A stretch of DNA of 64,000 nt from positions 2,356,001 to 2,420,000 of the forward strand of contig NZ_CP088923.1 in the NCBI RefSeq assembly GCF_021545845.1, given 5' to 3'. This stretch comes from Rhodanobacter thiooxydans. Lineage in GTDB: Bacteria > Pseudomonadota > Gammaproteobacteria > Xanthomonadales > Rhodanobacteraceae. Shown in pieces: positions 27,513 through 35,883 of this stretch (positions are counted from its first letter, which is position 1; each line of letters begins with the position of its first letter). The notes under the pieces are model-generated. The model saw only the letters and a list, made by a program, of their open reading frames with translations, ran no database searches and was not told the DNA's origin. The position numbers and the translations under genes were made by a program.

Positions 27513-28763
27513 ATGGATTTTGGATATTCGACGAAGGTGGAAGACCTGCGCGCCCGCGTGCGAAATTTCATGGATCAACATATCCTGCCGCGCGTGCGCC
27601 AGTACAACGAGGAAGTCCATGCCGGTATCTTTCCCGTGTCGTTCATGGAAGATTTGAAGGCACTGGCGAAATCGGAAGGGCTGTGGAATCTGTTCCTGCC
27701 CCATCTAGCAGAGGGTGAACCCGGAACCGGTTTGAGCAATATCGAATACGCGCCGCTGGCCGAAATCATGGGGCGCATCGCCTGGGCCTCGGAAGTGTTC
27801 AACTGCAGCGCGCCGGATACCGGCAATATAGAATTGCTGCATATGTTTGCCAGCCCGGCGCAGCGCGAGCAGTGGCTGCGGCCGTTGCTCGACGGCGAGA
27901 TTCGCTCGGCCTTCGCGATGACCGAACCGGACGTGGCATCCTCCGATGCGACCAATATCACGACCTCGATTGCGCGCGACGGCGACGACTATGTGATCAA
28001 TGGTCGCAAGTGGTTCATCACCAATGCAGCCCACCCGAATTGCAGGATTTTTATCCTGATGGGCAAGACCGACCCGGCCGCCGAACCCCATCGACAGCAG
28101 AGCATGATCCTGGTGCCGCCGGACACCGCCGGCGTACGGATCGTCCGCAACATCGACGTCATGAACCATCACGCGCCCGAGGGGCACTCCGAGATCGTGT
28201 TCCGCAATGTGCGCGTGCCCGCCGCCAATTTGCTGGGCGAGGAGGGGAGTGGCTTTGCGCTGGCGCAGGCACGGCTGGGACCGGGCCGGATTCACCATTG
28301 CATGCGCTCGATCGGTGCGGCGGAACTGGCGCTCGAGTTGATGACCGAGCGGGCCCTGGAACGCCAGACTTTTGGCAAGTACCTGCATCAACACGGCATC
28401 GTTGCCGAGTGGATCGCCCGTTCGCGGATCGAGATCGATCAGGCCCGCTTGCTGGTCTTGAAAACCGCCTGGATGATCGACCACGTCGGCGCCAAGGCAG
28501 CGCGCAAGGAAATCTCGATGATCAAGGCGCTGGTGCCCACGGTTCACACGACCGTCTGCGACCGCGCCATGCAAACCTTCGGTGCGATGGGGATCAGTCC
28601 CGACACGCCGCTGGCCGACCACTGGACCTGGGGCCGGGCGCTGCGTTACGCCGACGGTCCGGACGAAGTGCACCTGCAGTCGATCGCCCGCATGGAAATC
28701 AGGAAAAGCCGACAAACGCTGGGCGCCGGCGCGGCTTATCTGACGCCGCCGAAGGAACTGTAA
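27513..28763 (+). CDS. Acyl-CoA dehydrogenase, ACAD10/ACAD11-like
   Basis: FAD enzyme of 416 residues. It shares the distinctive strings of animal ACAD10/11 dehydrogenase domains: [45 protein letters not shown] and the catalytic-base region [17 protein letters not shown] 27513 follows AAAGGAAG. ACAD11-type enzymes act on 4-phosphorylated acyl-CoAs made by a kinase domain; here the kinase is a separate gene (35880-36944). A second member lies at 33729-34961 and a third, dead, at 8766-10012. Last intact gene of the plus-strand cluster; electrons would pass to the ETF encoded downstream. Confidence 0.9.
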   Translation: MDFGYSTKVEDLRARVRNFMDQHILPRVRQYNEEVHAGIFPVSFMEDLKALAKSEGLWNLFLPHLAEGEPGTGLSNIEYAPLAEIMGRIAWASEVFNCSAPDTGNIELLHMFASPAQREQWLRPLLDGEIRSAFAMTEPDVASSDATNITTSIARDGDDYVINGRKWFITNAAHPNCRIFILMGKTDPAAEPHRQQSMILVPPDTAGVRIVRNIDVMNHHAPEGHSEIVFRNVRVPAANLLGEEGSGFALAQARLGPGRIHHCMRSIGAAELALELMTERALERQTFGKYLHQHGIVAEWIARSRIEIDQARLLVLKTAWMIDHVGAKAARKEISMIKALVPTVHTTVCDRAMQTFGAMGISPDTPLADHWTWGRALRYADGPDEVHLQSIARMEIRKSRQTLGAGAAYLTPPKEL

Positions 28764-28789
28764 CCCGCGTCAGCGCCGACACCGGGAGA

Positions 28790-29189
28790 TCAGCTGGCCA
28801 GCGCCTGCAAGTCCACGCTGGTCAAGCCCGCCAGATCCTGAGTCGTGTTGCCGACAAAGGCGGCTCGGCTCGGCGTGCCGTTTTTCAGCCAGCGCCGGGG
28901 CGCGGCCTTGAGTTGCGCGGCCGAGCATTGCGCAGTACGCCGGTCCTGAACTGCTTGCACACAGCTTCCGTGACGCCGCGCTGTTGCATGTTCCACGCGC
29001 TTTACCCTTTGGTGCACGGCGAAGCGGTTTGTCCAACCCCTTGATCACGCAAATGATCGCTTTTTCTATTTTCTCTTGCGAGAGATCGTTGTCGAGAATC
29101 AAGGTCAGCGCTTCGTCGAAGTCGGCATAGGTCGCCGCGGGGCGGTAAGCGTCTGCCGTAGCCATCTTGTCGCGGCTGTATGAGCCCAT
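28790..29189 (-). pseudogene. Probable C-terminal remnant of an M16 (presequence protease-like) peptidase
   Basis: The minus strand reads LILDNDLSQEKIEKAIICVI and KGLDKP in one frame, then QQRGVTEAVCKQFRTGVL in a second and RWLKNGTPSRAAFVGNTTQD in a third, ending at 28790. The order and spacing resemble the last ~120 residues of M16C insulinase/PreP-type proteases. Several frame changes show it is dead. Family assignment is moderate, from remembered motif shape only. Confidence 0.45.
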
Positions 29190-29222
29190 CACGCTGGCTT
29201 TTTCACGGCGAGGATGGGAGCG

Positions 29223-29352
29223 ATGGCGATGAGCAAGGTGCGTCATGGGCAGAGCATGTCCGCCGGTGGCGGAGCAGCGGTCTGACGCGGGCGGCGTACG
29301 GCGCTGAGCACGGTGTGAAAGCGGCGACGTTGTCGTACTGGGCCTGGCGACC
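29223..29352 (+). pseudogene. IS66-type accessory protein remnant
   Basis: Reads DEQGASWAEHVRRWRSSGLT then RAAYGAEHGVKAATLSYWAW, a hallmark of the small TnpA-like proteins of IS66 elements. No other IS66 gene is present, so only debris of an element remains. Confidence 0.55.
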
Positions 29353-29445
29353 ATACCCTGAAGTCAGACAACCGCGGACGGATTGTTGGTGCAGTGTCGA
29401 TCAGCGAGCGGCCGGCCACGGCCGAGGACAGCGGTCGATACAGAA

Positions 29446-29618
29446 ATGATGGCCGCAACGCCGCAGCACGTGCGCCGGGAATTGATCGCCAAAATTCCGT
29501 GGGCTGTCTTGGACGCCCGGAAGAAGTGGCCGCTGCCGCTTTGTTCCAGGCCATTGATGAGAGCAGGTTCATTGTCGGCACCGAGCTTTTTATCGACGGC
29601 GGCATGCTGCAAGTTTGA
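29446..29618 (+). pseudogene. C-terminal remnant of a short-chain dehydrogenase
   Basis: One frame gives TPQHVRRELIAKIPW; after a shift near 29500 the other gives GRPEEVAAAALFQAIDESRF and IVGTELFIDGGMLQV before the stop at 29618. This is the typical end of SDR enzymes (PEEVA...FVTG-x-DGG). The rest of the gene is missing. The following 29619-29970 holds no gene that I recognise. Confidence 0.65.
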
Positions 29619-29970
29619 AGGGCTTAGCGCCGGGGCCACGGCCGAGAGCTTCAAGATGCTATCTCAATCGGTTGACGGTGGGCCTCGCTCGACCGTCAAT
29701 AACGGGCGTCCTGTGGCATCATGCCTGACGGTCCTGTTTGCTCGACCTGACGGGCAGGGCTGTCTGCTTTTCGCCCACGGTTTTAGCCGCTGCGGCAGAG
29801 CGCCGACAGCATCGGATGCTCTACACTTGGTCACTCATTGGCGTACCACTGTCTGTTAGCGGAGGCAATGTTTTGGTGGAAAAACATCGCAGTCAATTTT
29901 TGTATCGTCGGTGAGCTCGTTGAAGAACTGGTATAAGCCACGGGGATCGCACTTTCGAGCCGACGGTGGA

Positions 29971-30921
29971 TCACCCCAGCGCTTGTTCCAGCTCCGGAAT
30001 GATCTTGAACAAGTCCCCCACCAACCCGAAGTCGGCCACTTCGAAGATCGGTGCCTCGCCGTCCTTGTTGATGGCGACGATGGTACCCGCGTCCTTGATG
30101 CCGGTGAGATGCTGGATCGCGCCGGAGATACCGATGGCCATATACAGCTCGGGGGCGATGATCTTGCCGGTCTGGCCGACCTGCATTTCATTGGGGCAGT
30201 AGCCGGCGTCGACCGCGGCGCGCGAGGCGCCCACGGCGGCTCCGATCTTGTCCGCGAATTTGTAGATGATGTCGAAGTTTTCCTTGGAGCCGACACCACG
30301 ACCGCCGGAGACGACCTTGCTGGCGCTCTGTAGGTCGGGGCGGTCGCTGGTGCCTTGCTGCAATGCCACGAAGCGGGTGTGGGTGGGCAGCGTGGCGTCG
30401 ATGCTCATTGCCTCGATCGGTGCGCTGCCGCTGCCGCTGCCGCTGGCGGCGGCGGACCAGGAAGCGGTGCGGATGGTGGCGACCACGGTGTGGGCGGGAT
30501 TCGCCTCGACCGTGATGATCGCGTTGCCGGCGTAGATCGGGCGTTTGAAGCTGTGACTGGCTTCCACGCTCATCACGTCGCTGACTTGGGCCACACCGAG
30601 CAGGGCGGCGACGCGGGGTGCCAGGTCCTTGCCGAAGGTGGTGGAGGGCGCGAAGACGTGGCTGTAGCCGGCGGCGGCCTTGGCGATCTGCGGAGCGAGC
30701 ACCGCGGCCAGCGCATGCGCGTTCTCGGGCTTGGCGACGGTGAGCACCTTGCTGATGCCTTCTATCTTTGCCGCTTCAGCGGCTATCGCGTCGGGGGCAT
30801 CGGACAGCACTACCACGTCGATAGTCTGGGGCTTGACCGCGATGGCGGCGCTCACGGCGCGCGCGGTGGCGGAGTTGAGTTTGCCGCCGAGGTGTTCGGC
30901 GATGATTAGGATCTTGCTCAT
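29971..30921 (-). CDS. etfA: Electron transfer flavoprotein alpha subunit
   Basis: FAD-carrying subunit of ETF, 316 residues. The C-terminal FAD site is clear: [12 protein letters not shown] and [20 protein letters not shown], followed by [15 protein letters not shown] takes electrons from acyl-CoA dehydrogenases and passes them to ETF:ubiquinone oxidoreductase. Start [10 protein letters not shown] at 30921. The gene follows etfB after a 109-bp spacer that contains a REP-like hairpin. With four intact full-length and several partial dehydrogenase genes nearby, a local ETF fits the pathway, although it may also serve the whole cell. Confidence 0.96.
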   Translation of the reverse strand: MSKILIIAEHLGGKLNSATARAVSAAIAVKPQTIDVVVLSDAPDAIAAEAAKIEGISKVLTVAKPENAHALAAVLAPQIAKAAAGYSHVFAPSTTFGKDLAPRVAALLGVAQVSDVMSVEASHSFKRPIYAGNAIITVEANPAHTVVATIRTASWSAAASGSGSGSAPIEAMSIDATLPTHTRFVALQQGTSDRPDLQSASKVVSGGRGVGSKENFDIIYKFADKIGAAVGASRAAVDAGYCPNEMQVGQTGKIIAPELYMAIGISGAIQHLTGIKDAGTIVAINKDGEAPIFEVADFGLVGDLFKIIPELEQALG

Positions 30922-30945
30922 GGGTGTCTCCGAAACGTTTTTTGT

Positions 30946-31012
30946 GGAGCCGACCTGGTGGGCGATGCTCTTGGGTGTGGGTAGAAAAAGCATCGCCCAC
31001 AGGGTGGGCTCC
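30946..31012. repeat. REP-like hairpin between etfB and etfA
   Basis: Two nested stems: GGAGCC (30946-30951) with GGCTCC (31007-31012), and TGGGCGATGC (30959-30968) with GCATCGCCCA (30990-30999). The pattern resembles the short intergenic repeats common in Xanthomonadales and pseudomonads. In an operon it may stabilise upstream mRNA and so set the ratio of the two subunits. Confidence 0.65.
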
Positions 31013-31030
31013 TACAAGGGAAATTAGGGT

Positions 31031-31777
31031 TTACAGCAGGCCTTTCTGCTTGAGCGCGGCGACCAGTTCGGCGGCGTCTTTCACCATCACGCCCTTGCTG
31101 CGCTTGGCCGGAGCCGCGTAGTGGGTGGTCTTGAGGTGGTCGTGCGCTTCGACGCCGAGCGTGCCGAACTCGATCGTGTCGATCGGCTTGGCCTTGGCCT
31201 TCATGATGTCGGGCAGCTTGATGAAGCGCGGCTCGTTCAGGCGCAGGTCGGTGGTGATCACGGCGGGCAGTTCGGCCTCAATCACTTCCAGGCCGGCGTC
31301 GACCTCGCGCGTGACGGTGGCCTTGCCGTCGGCGATCTCGACCTTGCCGGCGAAGGTGGCCTGCGGGCGATCCCACAGCGCGGCCAGCATCTGGCCGGTC
31401 TGGTTGGCATCGTCGTCGATCGCCTGTTTGCCGAGGATGACCAGCCCGGGCTGTTCCTTCTCGACCAGCTTGAGCAGGATGCGTGCGGCGGTGAGCGGCT
31501 GCACGGCGTCCGTGGTGACCACATGGATGGCGCGGTTGGCGCCCATGGCCAGGCCATTGCGCAGATGCGCGGTGAGATCGGCCGGGCCGATGCCGACCAC
31601 GATGACTTCCGCGGCTACACCCTTTTCGCGCAGGCGCAGGGCTTCTTCCAGCGCGATGTCGTCGAACGGATTGGCGGACAGCTTGACGCCGTCGGTGACG
31701 ACGCCGCTACCGTCGGGCTTCACCTGGATGCGTACGTTGTAGTCCACGACACGCTTGTAGCCGACCAGAATCTTCAT
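31031..31777 (-). CDS. etfB: Electron transfer flavoprotein beta subunit
   Basis: AMP-binding subunit of ETF, 248 residues starting MKILVGYKRVVDYN. The signature region VVGIGPADLTAHLRNGLAMG and the KQAIDDDANQTG loop are conserved. It is the first gene of etfBA. Shorter start chosen: the 17 upstream codons in the same frame lack family similarity. Confidence 0.96.
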   Translation of the reverse strand: MKILVGYKRVVDYNVRIQVKPDGSGVVTDGVKLSANPFDDIALEEALRLREKGVAAEVIVVGIGPADLTAHLRNGLAMGANRAIHVVTTDAVQPLTAARILLKLVEKEQPGLVILGKQAIDDDANQTGQMLAALWDRPQATFAGKVEIADGKATVTREVDAGLEVIEAELPAVITTDLRLNEPRFIKLPDIMKAKAKPIDTIEFGTLGVEAHDHLKTTHYAAPAKRSKGVMVKDAAELVAALKQKGLL

Positions 31778-32195
31778 CTGTGGTTCCTTGACCGTGTGAG
31801 TCGCCCCTGCCGGGGAAAAACTGCCCATTGTACCTGCCAGTAAACGATCGTACGAAATGGGCTGTTTTCGATCGCTGCCCGGGGTGCGCCGTCAGCCGCT
31901 GCGAAGGGCGTACGAATAGGTTGCTGCTTCGGTTTCGGGCAGGCCGAGCGAAGCCAGAACATGCTTCCAGCGATGAAGTTCTCCTGCTCGATCTGAGGAA
32001 CCGGTATTCCAAGGCAACGAATGAGGTAGTCGGTATTGCTCCGATTGGCACCCCAGTGGAAACAGCACTTTGCCGAGAACCCGCTGCGCTCGGATCTTTA
32101 CGCCATCGACGCCGGCTAGGCAACAACACCGCTCATTTACCGCTTACACTCGGCCTGCCGGCGGAGATCGATGTGGTCTGGGCCGCCGCGCTGGT
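31778..32195. other. Spacer upstream of etfB without recognised gene
   Basis: About 420 bp. It must contain the etfBA promoter on the minus strand. The minus strand shows one suggestive stretch (IPVPQIEQENFIAGSMFWLR, around 31945-32005), but it is too short and isolated to assign. Confidence 0.3.
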
Positions 32196-32417
32196 GAGGG
32201 CGCTGGCTTACACCGCAGACCGCGCGAAGATGGCCGGCCAGCGCGTCGACTTGGCGCTTCAGTTCGGCATAACTGATGAGGTTGCCGTAAAGGCAATGGC
32301 GGTGGCGGTGCGTTCGGGATAGCTCGTCGCCGCCACTTCAAGATTGTAGTAAAGCGACGTTTGTGGCAGTTCCAGGTCCGGCGGCAGGCCGGGCGGCCAG
32401 TGGGGAAAATTCTTCAT
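32196..32417 (-). pseudogene. N-terminal remnant of an acyl-CoA ligase (copy B)
   Basis: Reads HWPPGLPPDLELPQTSLYYN then LEVAATSYPERTA, and after a frame change ISYAELKRQVDALAGHLR. This parallels HWPPGLPQRLLLPETSLYYN and LSYAELKRQVDVLAGWLQ at the start of the intact ligase at 6256-7899. Everything beyond about 70 codons is gone. It occupies the same position at the end of the minus-strand operon as the intact gene does in copy A. Confidence 0.85.
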
Positions 32418-32465
32418 CGGCATGTCCCCTCCCTGGGGATGCGCATAGTTGGACGTGACGACGGC

Positions 32466-33461
32466 TCAATCGACCTTTTGCGGCAGCACCACCAGCTTGC
32501 CGATCGCCTCGCGCCCGAGCAGGGCGTCCAGTGCCAGCGGTGCCTGCGCCAGCGAATAGCGGTGGGAGATCAGCGGGTGGATGCGCTGCTCGTGAAGCCA
32601 GCCCATCAGCTGGCCGATGTTCTTCGCGTTCAATGTCGGTTCGCGGCGCACGAATTCCCCCCAGAACACACCAAGCAAGGCGCTGCCCTTGAGCAACAGA
32701 AGATTAACCGGAATTTTGGGGATGTCGCCTGTGGCAAAGCCCACCACCAGGTAGCGGCCACGCCAATTCACGCTGCGCAGCGCCGGCTCGGTGAAATTCC
32801 CGCCGACCGGGTCGTACACCACGTCGACGCCGCGGCCTTCGGTCAGTGCCTTGATGCGTTCGCGCAGATCCTCGTGGCTGTAATTGATGCATTCGTCGGC
32901 ACCGTGCTCGCTGGCGGCGGCAAGCTTCTCGATGGTGGACGCCGCTGCAATCACGCGCATGCCGAGCAGCTTGCCAAGCTCTACCGCCGCCAAGCCAACG
33001 CCGCCGCCTGCGCCGAGCACCAGCAGGGTTTCGCCGGATTGTGCGTTGGCGCGGTCCTTCAGCGCGTGCAGCGAGGTGCCGTACGTGAGCATGAAGCTGC
33101 CGGCCAGCTCCAGTTCGTCATCGCCGATGTCGGCTGGCAGCGGTACCACGCGCGTGGCATCGACGGCCACTTCCTGTGCCCACGCGCCGTACTGGGTCAA
33201 TCCAACCACCTTGTCGCCGATCGCGAGGTGTTTGACCTCAGCACCGACGGCGATGATTTCGCCGGACAACTCGCCGCCAGGCGAAAACGGGAAAGCCGGC
33301 TTGGCCTGGTACTTACCCGCCACGATCAGCGCGTCAGGAAAGTTGACGGCCGCGACCCGTGTTCGCACCAGCACTTGTCTGGGACCGGGAACAGGCGAAG
33401 GCAAGTCGCGCAGTTGCAGTGAGGAAGGCGGGCCCCAGGTTTCACAGACGATGGCTTTCAT
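32466..33461 (-). CDS. NADPH:quinone oxidoreductase family protein (MDR, zinc-free)
   Basis: Medium-chain reductase of 331 residues without zinc-ligand cysteines, like zeta-crystallin/QOR and enoyl reductases. The cofactor site is LGAGGGVGLAAVELGKLLG; VVYDPVGGNF follows. It could reduce quinones or an enoyl-CoA intermediate. It has no equivalent in copy A, where the IclR and ligase genes are adjacent, so it was inserted here or lost there. It follows the IclR fragment by 37 bp. Confidence 0.9.
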   Translation of the reverse strand: MKAIVCETWGPPSSLQLRDLPSPVPGPRQVLVRTRVAAVNFPDALIVAGKYQAKPAFPFSPGGELSGEIIAVGAEVKHLAIGDKVVGLTQYGAWAQEVAVDATRVVPLPADIGDDELELAGSFMLTYGTSLHALKDRANAQSGETLLVLGAGGGVGLAAVELGKLLGMRVIAAASTIEKLAAASEHGADECINYSHEDLRERIKALTEGRGVDVVYDPVGGNFTEPALRSVNWRGRYLVVGFATGDIPKIPVNLLLLKGSALLGVFWGEFVRREPTLNAKNIGQLMGWLHEQRIHPLISHRYSLAQAPLALDALLGREAIGKLVVLPQKVD

Positions 33462-33498
33462 GCATTTCTCCAGTTGTCCAGGTAGCGGACAGTCCTTG

Positions 33499-33701
33499 TC
33501 ACTCCAGGGTGAAGGCTAGTCGCGACACGGTGGTCTTGGGTAGGCCCGTCTGGCGCGATATGTCCTGATTGCCCAGGCGTTGGGCACCGTATTCGAAGCA
33601 GCGAAGGATGAAAACGCGCGCGCAACGGCGCTGACGAACTGCGGATGGCTCTCGTCGATGATCTGGTTGAATGTATCGATATGCCGCTTCGGGGCACCCA
33701 T
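33499..33701 (-). pseudogene. IclR regulator remnant (copy B)
   Basis: MGAPKRHIDTFNQIIDESHP and QFVSAVARAF in one frame continue, after a frameshift, as ILRCFEYGAQRLGNQDISRQ and TGLPKTTVSRLAFTLE before a stop. This mirrors the winged-helix half of the intact IclR protein at 7927-8745 (QFVSAVARAFAILRCFEHGE). The effector domain is missing. Confidence 0.9.
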
Positions 33702-33728
33702 CATTCACTCCACAGGAGGCATGCATAT

Positions 33729-34961
33729 TCAGGCTCCGATCCGGGTCTTGTATTTGGCCAGTTCCAGTTTTGCTATCGTGCCGTTGTGGACCTCATCCGG
33801 GCCGTCGGCAAGCCTCAACGTGCGAATACCGGAATACATGGCTGCGAGCGGAAAATCATCGCAGACCCCGGCGCCGCCGTGGGCCTGGATGGCCCAGTCT
33901 ATGATCTGGCAGGCCATTGTGGGTGCCGTCACCTTGATCATCGCAATCTCGGCGCGTGCCATCTTGTTGCCCACCGTATCCATCATGTAGGCCGCTTTCA
34001 GCGTGAGCAGGCGTGCCTGGTCGATCAGGCAGCGCGACTGGGCGATGCGTTCATGCCAGATCGATTGCTCGCTGAGGCGCTTGCCAAACGCTACTCGTGA
34101 CAGCACCCGCTGACACAGCAATTCCAGGGCGCGCTCAGCTACCCCGATAGTGCGCATGCAGTGGTGGATGCGGCCCGGCCCAAGCCGGCCCTGTGCAATC
34201 TCAAAGCCGCGACCGGCGCCCAGCAGAAGGTTATCGGCAGGCACGCGCACATCGCGTAGTAGGATTTCCATATGTCCGTGCGGCGCGTTGTCATAACCGA
34301 ACACAGTCAGCGGGCGGATCACTTCGATTCCTGGGGTGTCGGCCGGCACCAGGATCATCGACTGCTGCTGATGGATGGCCGCCTCGGGATCGGTCTTACC
34401 CATCACGATATACAATGTGCAGCGCGGATCACCGGCGCCTGATGACCACCATTTGCGGCCGTTGATAACGTACTCATCGCCCTCCTGCCGGATCGAGCAC
34501 TGAATGTTGGTGGCGTCGGAGGAGGCCACGGCAGGCTCGGTCATCAGAAAAGCAGAGCGGATCTCGCCAGCCAGTAGCGGCTCCAGCCAGCGGTCCTTGT
34601 TCGCCTCGCTACCGTAGCGCTCGATGGTTTCCATATTGCCGGTATCGGGCGCCGAACAGTTGAAAACCTCAGCCGCCCACGGCACCCGCCCCATGATCTC
34701 GCACAGCGGTGCGTACTCCAGATTGGACAACCCCTGTGGCGCGCGTGGCGATTGTGGCAGGAACAGGTTCCACAGGCCCAGCTCGCGGGCCATGGGTTTG
34801 AGCTCGCCGATGATGTTGGTCGGACGCCAGGCGTCACCAGCGTCGCGGTTGCGCCGCACCTCCTGCGTGTACACAGGCTCGTTGGGATAGATCGATTCAT
34901 CGAAGAAGCGCAGCAGCTTCGCGCGCAGCGCTTCCACCTTGGGGGTATATGAGAAATTCAT
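33729..34961 (-). CDS. ACAD10/ACAD11-like acyl-CoA dehydrogenase (intact copy B)
   Basis: FAD enzyme of 410 residues. Strings shared with animal ACAD11 are very specific: [74 protein letters not shown] and [10 protein letters not shown]. Those enzymes process 4-phosphoacyl-CoA, eliminating phosphate to give an enoyl-CoA. The gene is divergent from the phosphatase and kinase genes across a 205-bp promoter region, so kinase and dehydrogenase are controlled together. Its broken paralogue is at 8766-10012; the related enzyme at 27513-28763 is more distant. Substrate chain length not readable. Confidence 0.93.
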   Translation of the reverse strand: MNFSYTPKVEALRAKLLRFFDESIYPNEPVYTQEVRRNRDAGDAWRPTNIIGELKPMARELGLWNLFLPQSPRAPQGLSNLEYAPLCEIMGRVPWAAEVFNCSAPDTGNMETIERYGSEANKDRWLEPLLAGEIRSAFLMTEPAVASSDATNIQCSIRQEGDEYVINGRKWWSSGAGDPRCTLYIVMGKTDPEAAIHQQQSMILVPADTPGIEVIRPLTVFGYDNAPHGHMEILLRDVRVPADNLLLGAGRGFEIAQGRLGPGRIHHCMRTIGVAERALELLCQRVLSRVAFGKRLSEQSIWHERIAQSRCLIDQARLLTLKAAYMMDTVGNKMARAEIAMIKVTAPTMACQIIDWAIQAHGGAGVCDDFPLAAMYSGIRTLRLADGPDEVHNGTIAKLELAKYKTRIGA

Positions 34962-34991
34962 GAGATATCCAGCAACGCGAAAGATATATAA

Positions 34992-35008
34992 GTTTCGTAG
35001 AGAGGAAC
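34992..35008. promoter_or_regulatory. Putative IclR operator half of the divergent promoter, left element
   Basis: GTTTC-N7-GGAAC on the plus strand, i.e. GTTCC-N7-GAAAC toward the dehydrogenase gene. A mirror-image element GTTCC-N7-GAAAT lies at 35136-35152 before the phosphatase gene. The symmetric placement before both divergent genes suggests a regulator-binding pair; IclR as binder is inference. Confidence 0.45.
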
Positions 35009-35053
35009 TTAGAACCGAAGTCATTCGACATACTAGGCAGCCATCCAAGGCTT

Positions 35054-35091
35054 AGCAAGTGGCAGCGTAGCGTTACGCACTGCCACTTGCT
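35054..35091. repeat. 12-bp perfect inverted repeat in the divergent promoter
   Basis: AGCAAGTGGCAG (35054-35065) and CTGCCACTTGCT (35080-35091) enclose 14 bp that contain a further CGTA/TACG pair. It lies midway between the two divergent genes. It may be an operator or a cruciform-forming site; without a T-run and between two promoters it is unlikely to be a terminator. Confidence 0.6.
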
Positions 35092-35135
35092 GGGCTGCTA
35101 TGACATACGCTACGATAGACAATATATAGAACTGA

Positions 35136-35152
35136 GTTCCATTAGACGAAAT
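35136..35152. promoter_or_regulatory. Putative IclR operator half of the divergent promoter, right element
   Basis: GTTCC-N7-GAAAT, 14 bp before the ATG of the ComB-like gene; mirror partner of the element at 34992-35008. So close to the start codon it would act as a repressor site. Confidence 0.45.
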
Positions 35153-35166
35153 ATAGGGATCTGGCA

Positions 35167-35883
35167 ATGCCGAAGTTGCACGTCCTGTTCACGAAGGAAA
35201 ATCTCGATCCCAACCGCCTGCAGGGCAAGGTGGTGATCGTGCTTGACGTGCTGTTCGCCACATCCACCATCGTGCATGCCTTCGCCGATGGCATCGACTC
35301 CATCTGGCCGGCGCGTGATGCCGAGGACGCGCGGTGCATTGCCGGCGACCTGGACGCGCCGTTCATGGCCGGGGAATACCTAGCCGGGAGCCTGCCAGGT
35401 TTCGGACCGGCGACTCCGCTGGCACTGGCCGATGCGCGCGGGCAGGGTGCCACCCTCGTTTACGCCACCACGAATGGCACGGTGGCGCTGAAGAATGCCG
35501 CCGCGGCCACCGACGTCTATGTTGGTGCGCTGCTCAATGGCGCCGCCCTAGCCGCGCACGTGATGCGCGCACATCCCCTCGCGTCTGTCTTGCTGGTGTG
35601 CTCGGGATCGGCCGATCGCTTCAATCTAGAAGACTTCTATGGTGCCGGCCACCTGGTCGGGCACTTCGAGCGCAGCGGCAACTACGAGCTGACCGACGCC
35701 GCGCTGGCCGCGATGCTGTTGCGTCGTGGTTGCGATGCGCAGACGGTGCTGAATGCTTCGCGCATCGGCCGGATGATGAAGGCGCATGCGCTGCAGCACG
35801 AAGTCGACTGCGCCGCCCAGACCGACACACTGAATGTCGTCCCCAGGCTCGACGACGGTCGCCTGCACTTGGTGGCGGCATGA
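35167..35883 (+). CDS. ComB family (2-phosphosulfolactate phosphatase-like) protein
   Basis: Protein of 238 residues of the ComB family. Motifs: VVIVLDVLFATSTIVHAF (residues about 20-37; the family reads VVIDVLRATTTI), YATTNGT near 101-107 and NLEDFYGAGHLV near 158-169. Archaeal ComB dephosphorylates 2-phosphosulfolactate for coenzyme M synthesis, but nothing in this window suggests that pathway. Its stop overlaps the kinase start as ATGA, and the same arrangement survives in the decayed copy A. I infer a Mg-dependent phosphatase acting on, or proofreading, the phosphorylated acyl intermediate of the neighbouring kinase. True substrate unknown. Confidence 0.82.
   Translation: MPKLHVLFTKENLDPNRLQGKVVIVLDVLFATSTIVHAFADGIDSIWPARDAEDARCIAGDLDAPFMAGEYLAGSLPGFGPATPLALADARGQGATLVYATTNGTVALKNAAAATDVYVGALLNGAALAAHVMRAHPLASVLLVCSGSADRFNLEDFYGAGHLVGHFERSGNYELTDAALAAMLLRRGCDAQTVLNASRIGRMMKAHALQHEVDCAAQTDTLNVVPRLDDGRLHLVAA

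Noticed and set aside
29660..29700. TTGACGGT/ACCGTCAA hairpin as a terminator or promoter
   Set aside because: No T-run, no gene it would serve; short enough to arise by chance in this decayed stretch.
31945..32005. Minus-strand stretch with GSMFW, resembling glycosyltransferase/rhamnan synthesis proteins
   Set aside because: Only about 20-30 residues with nothing on either side to support it; too weak to call a remnant.
35167..35883. Coenzyme M biosynthesis gene comB
   Set aside because: Family is right, but no other CoM or sulfolactate gene is nearby and the operon is acyl-CoA catabolism, so the gene name is not applied.
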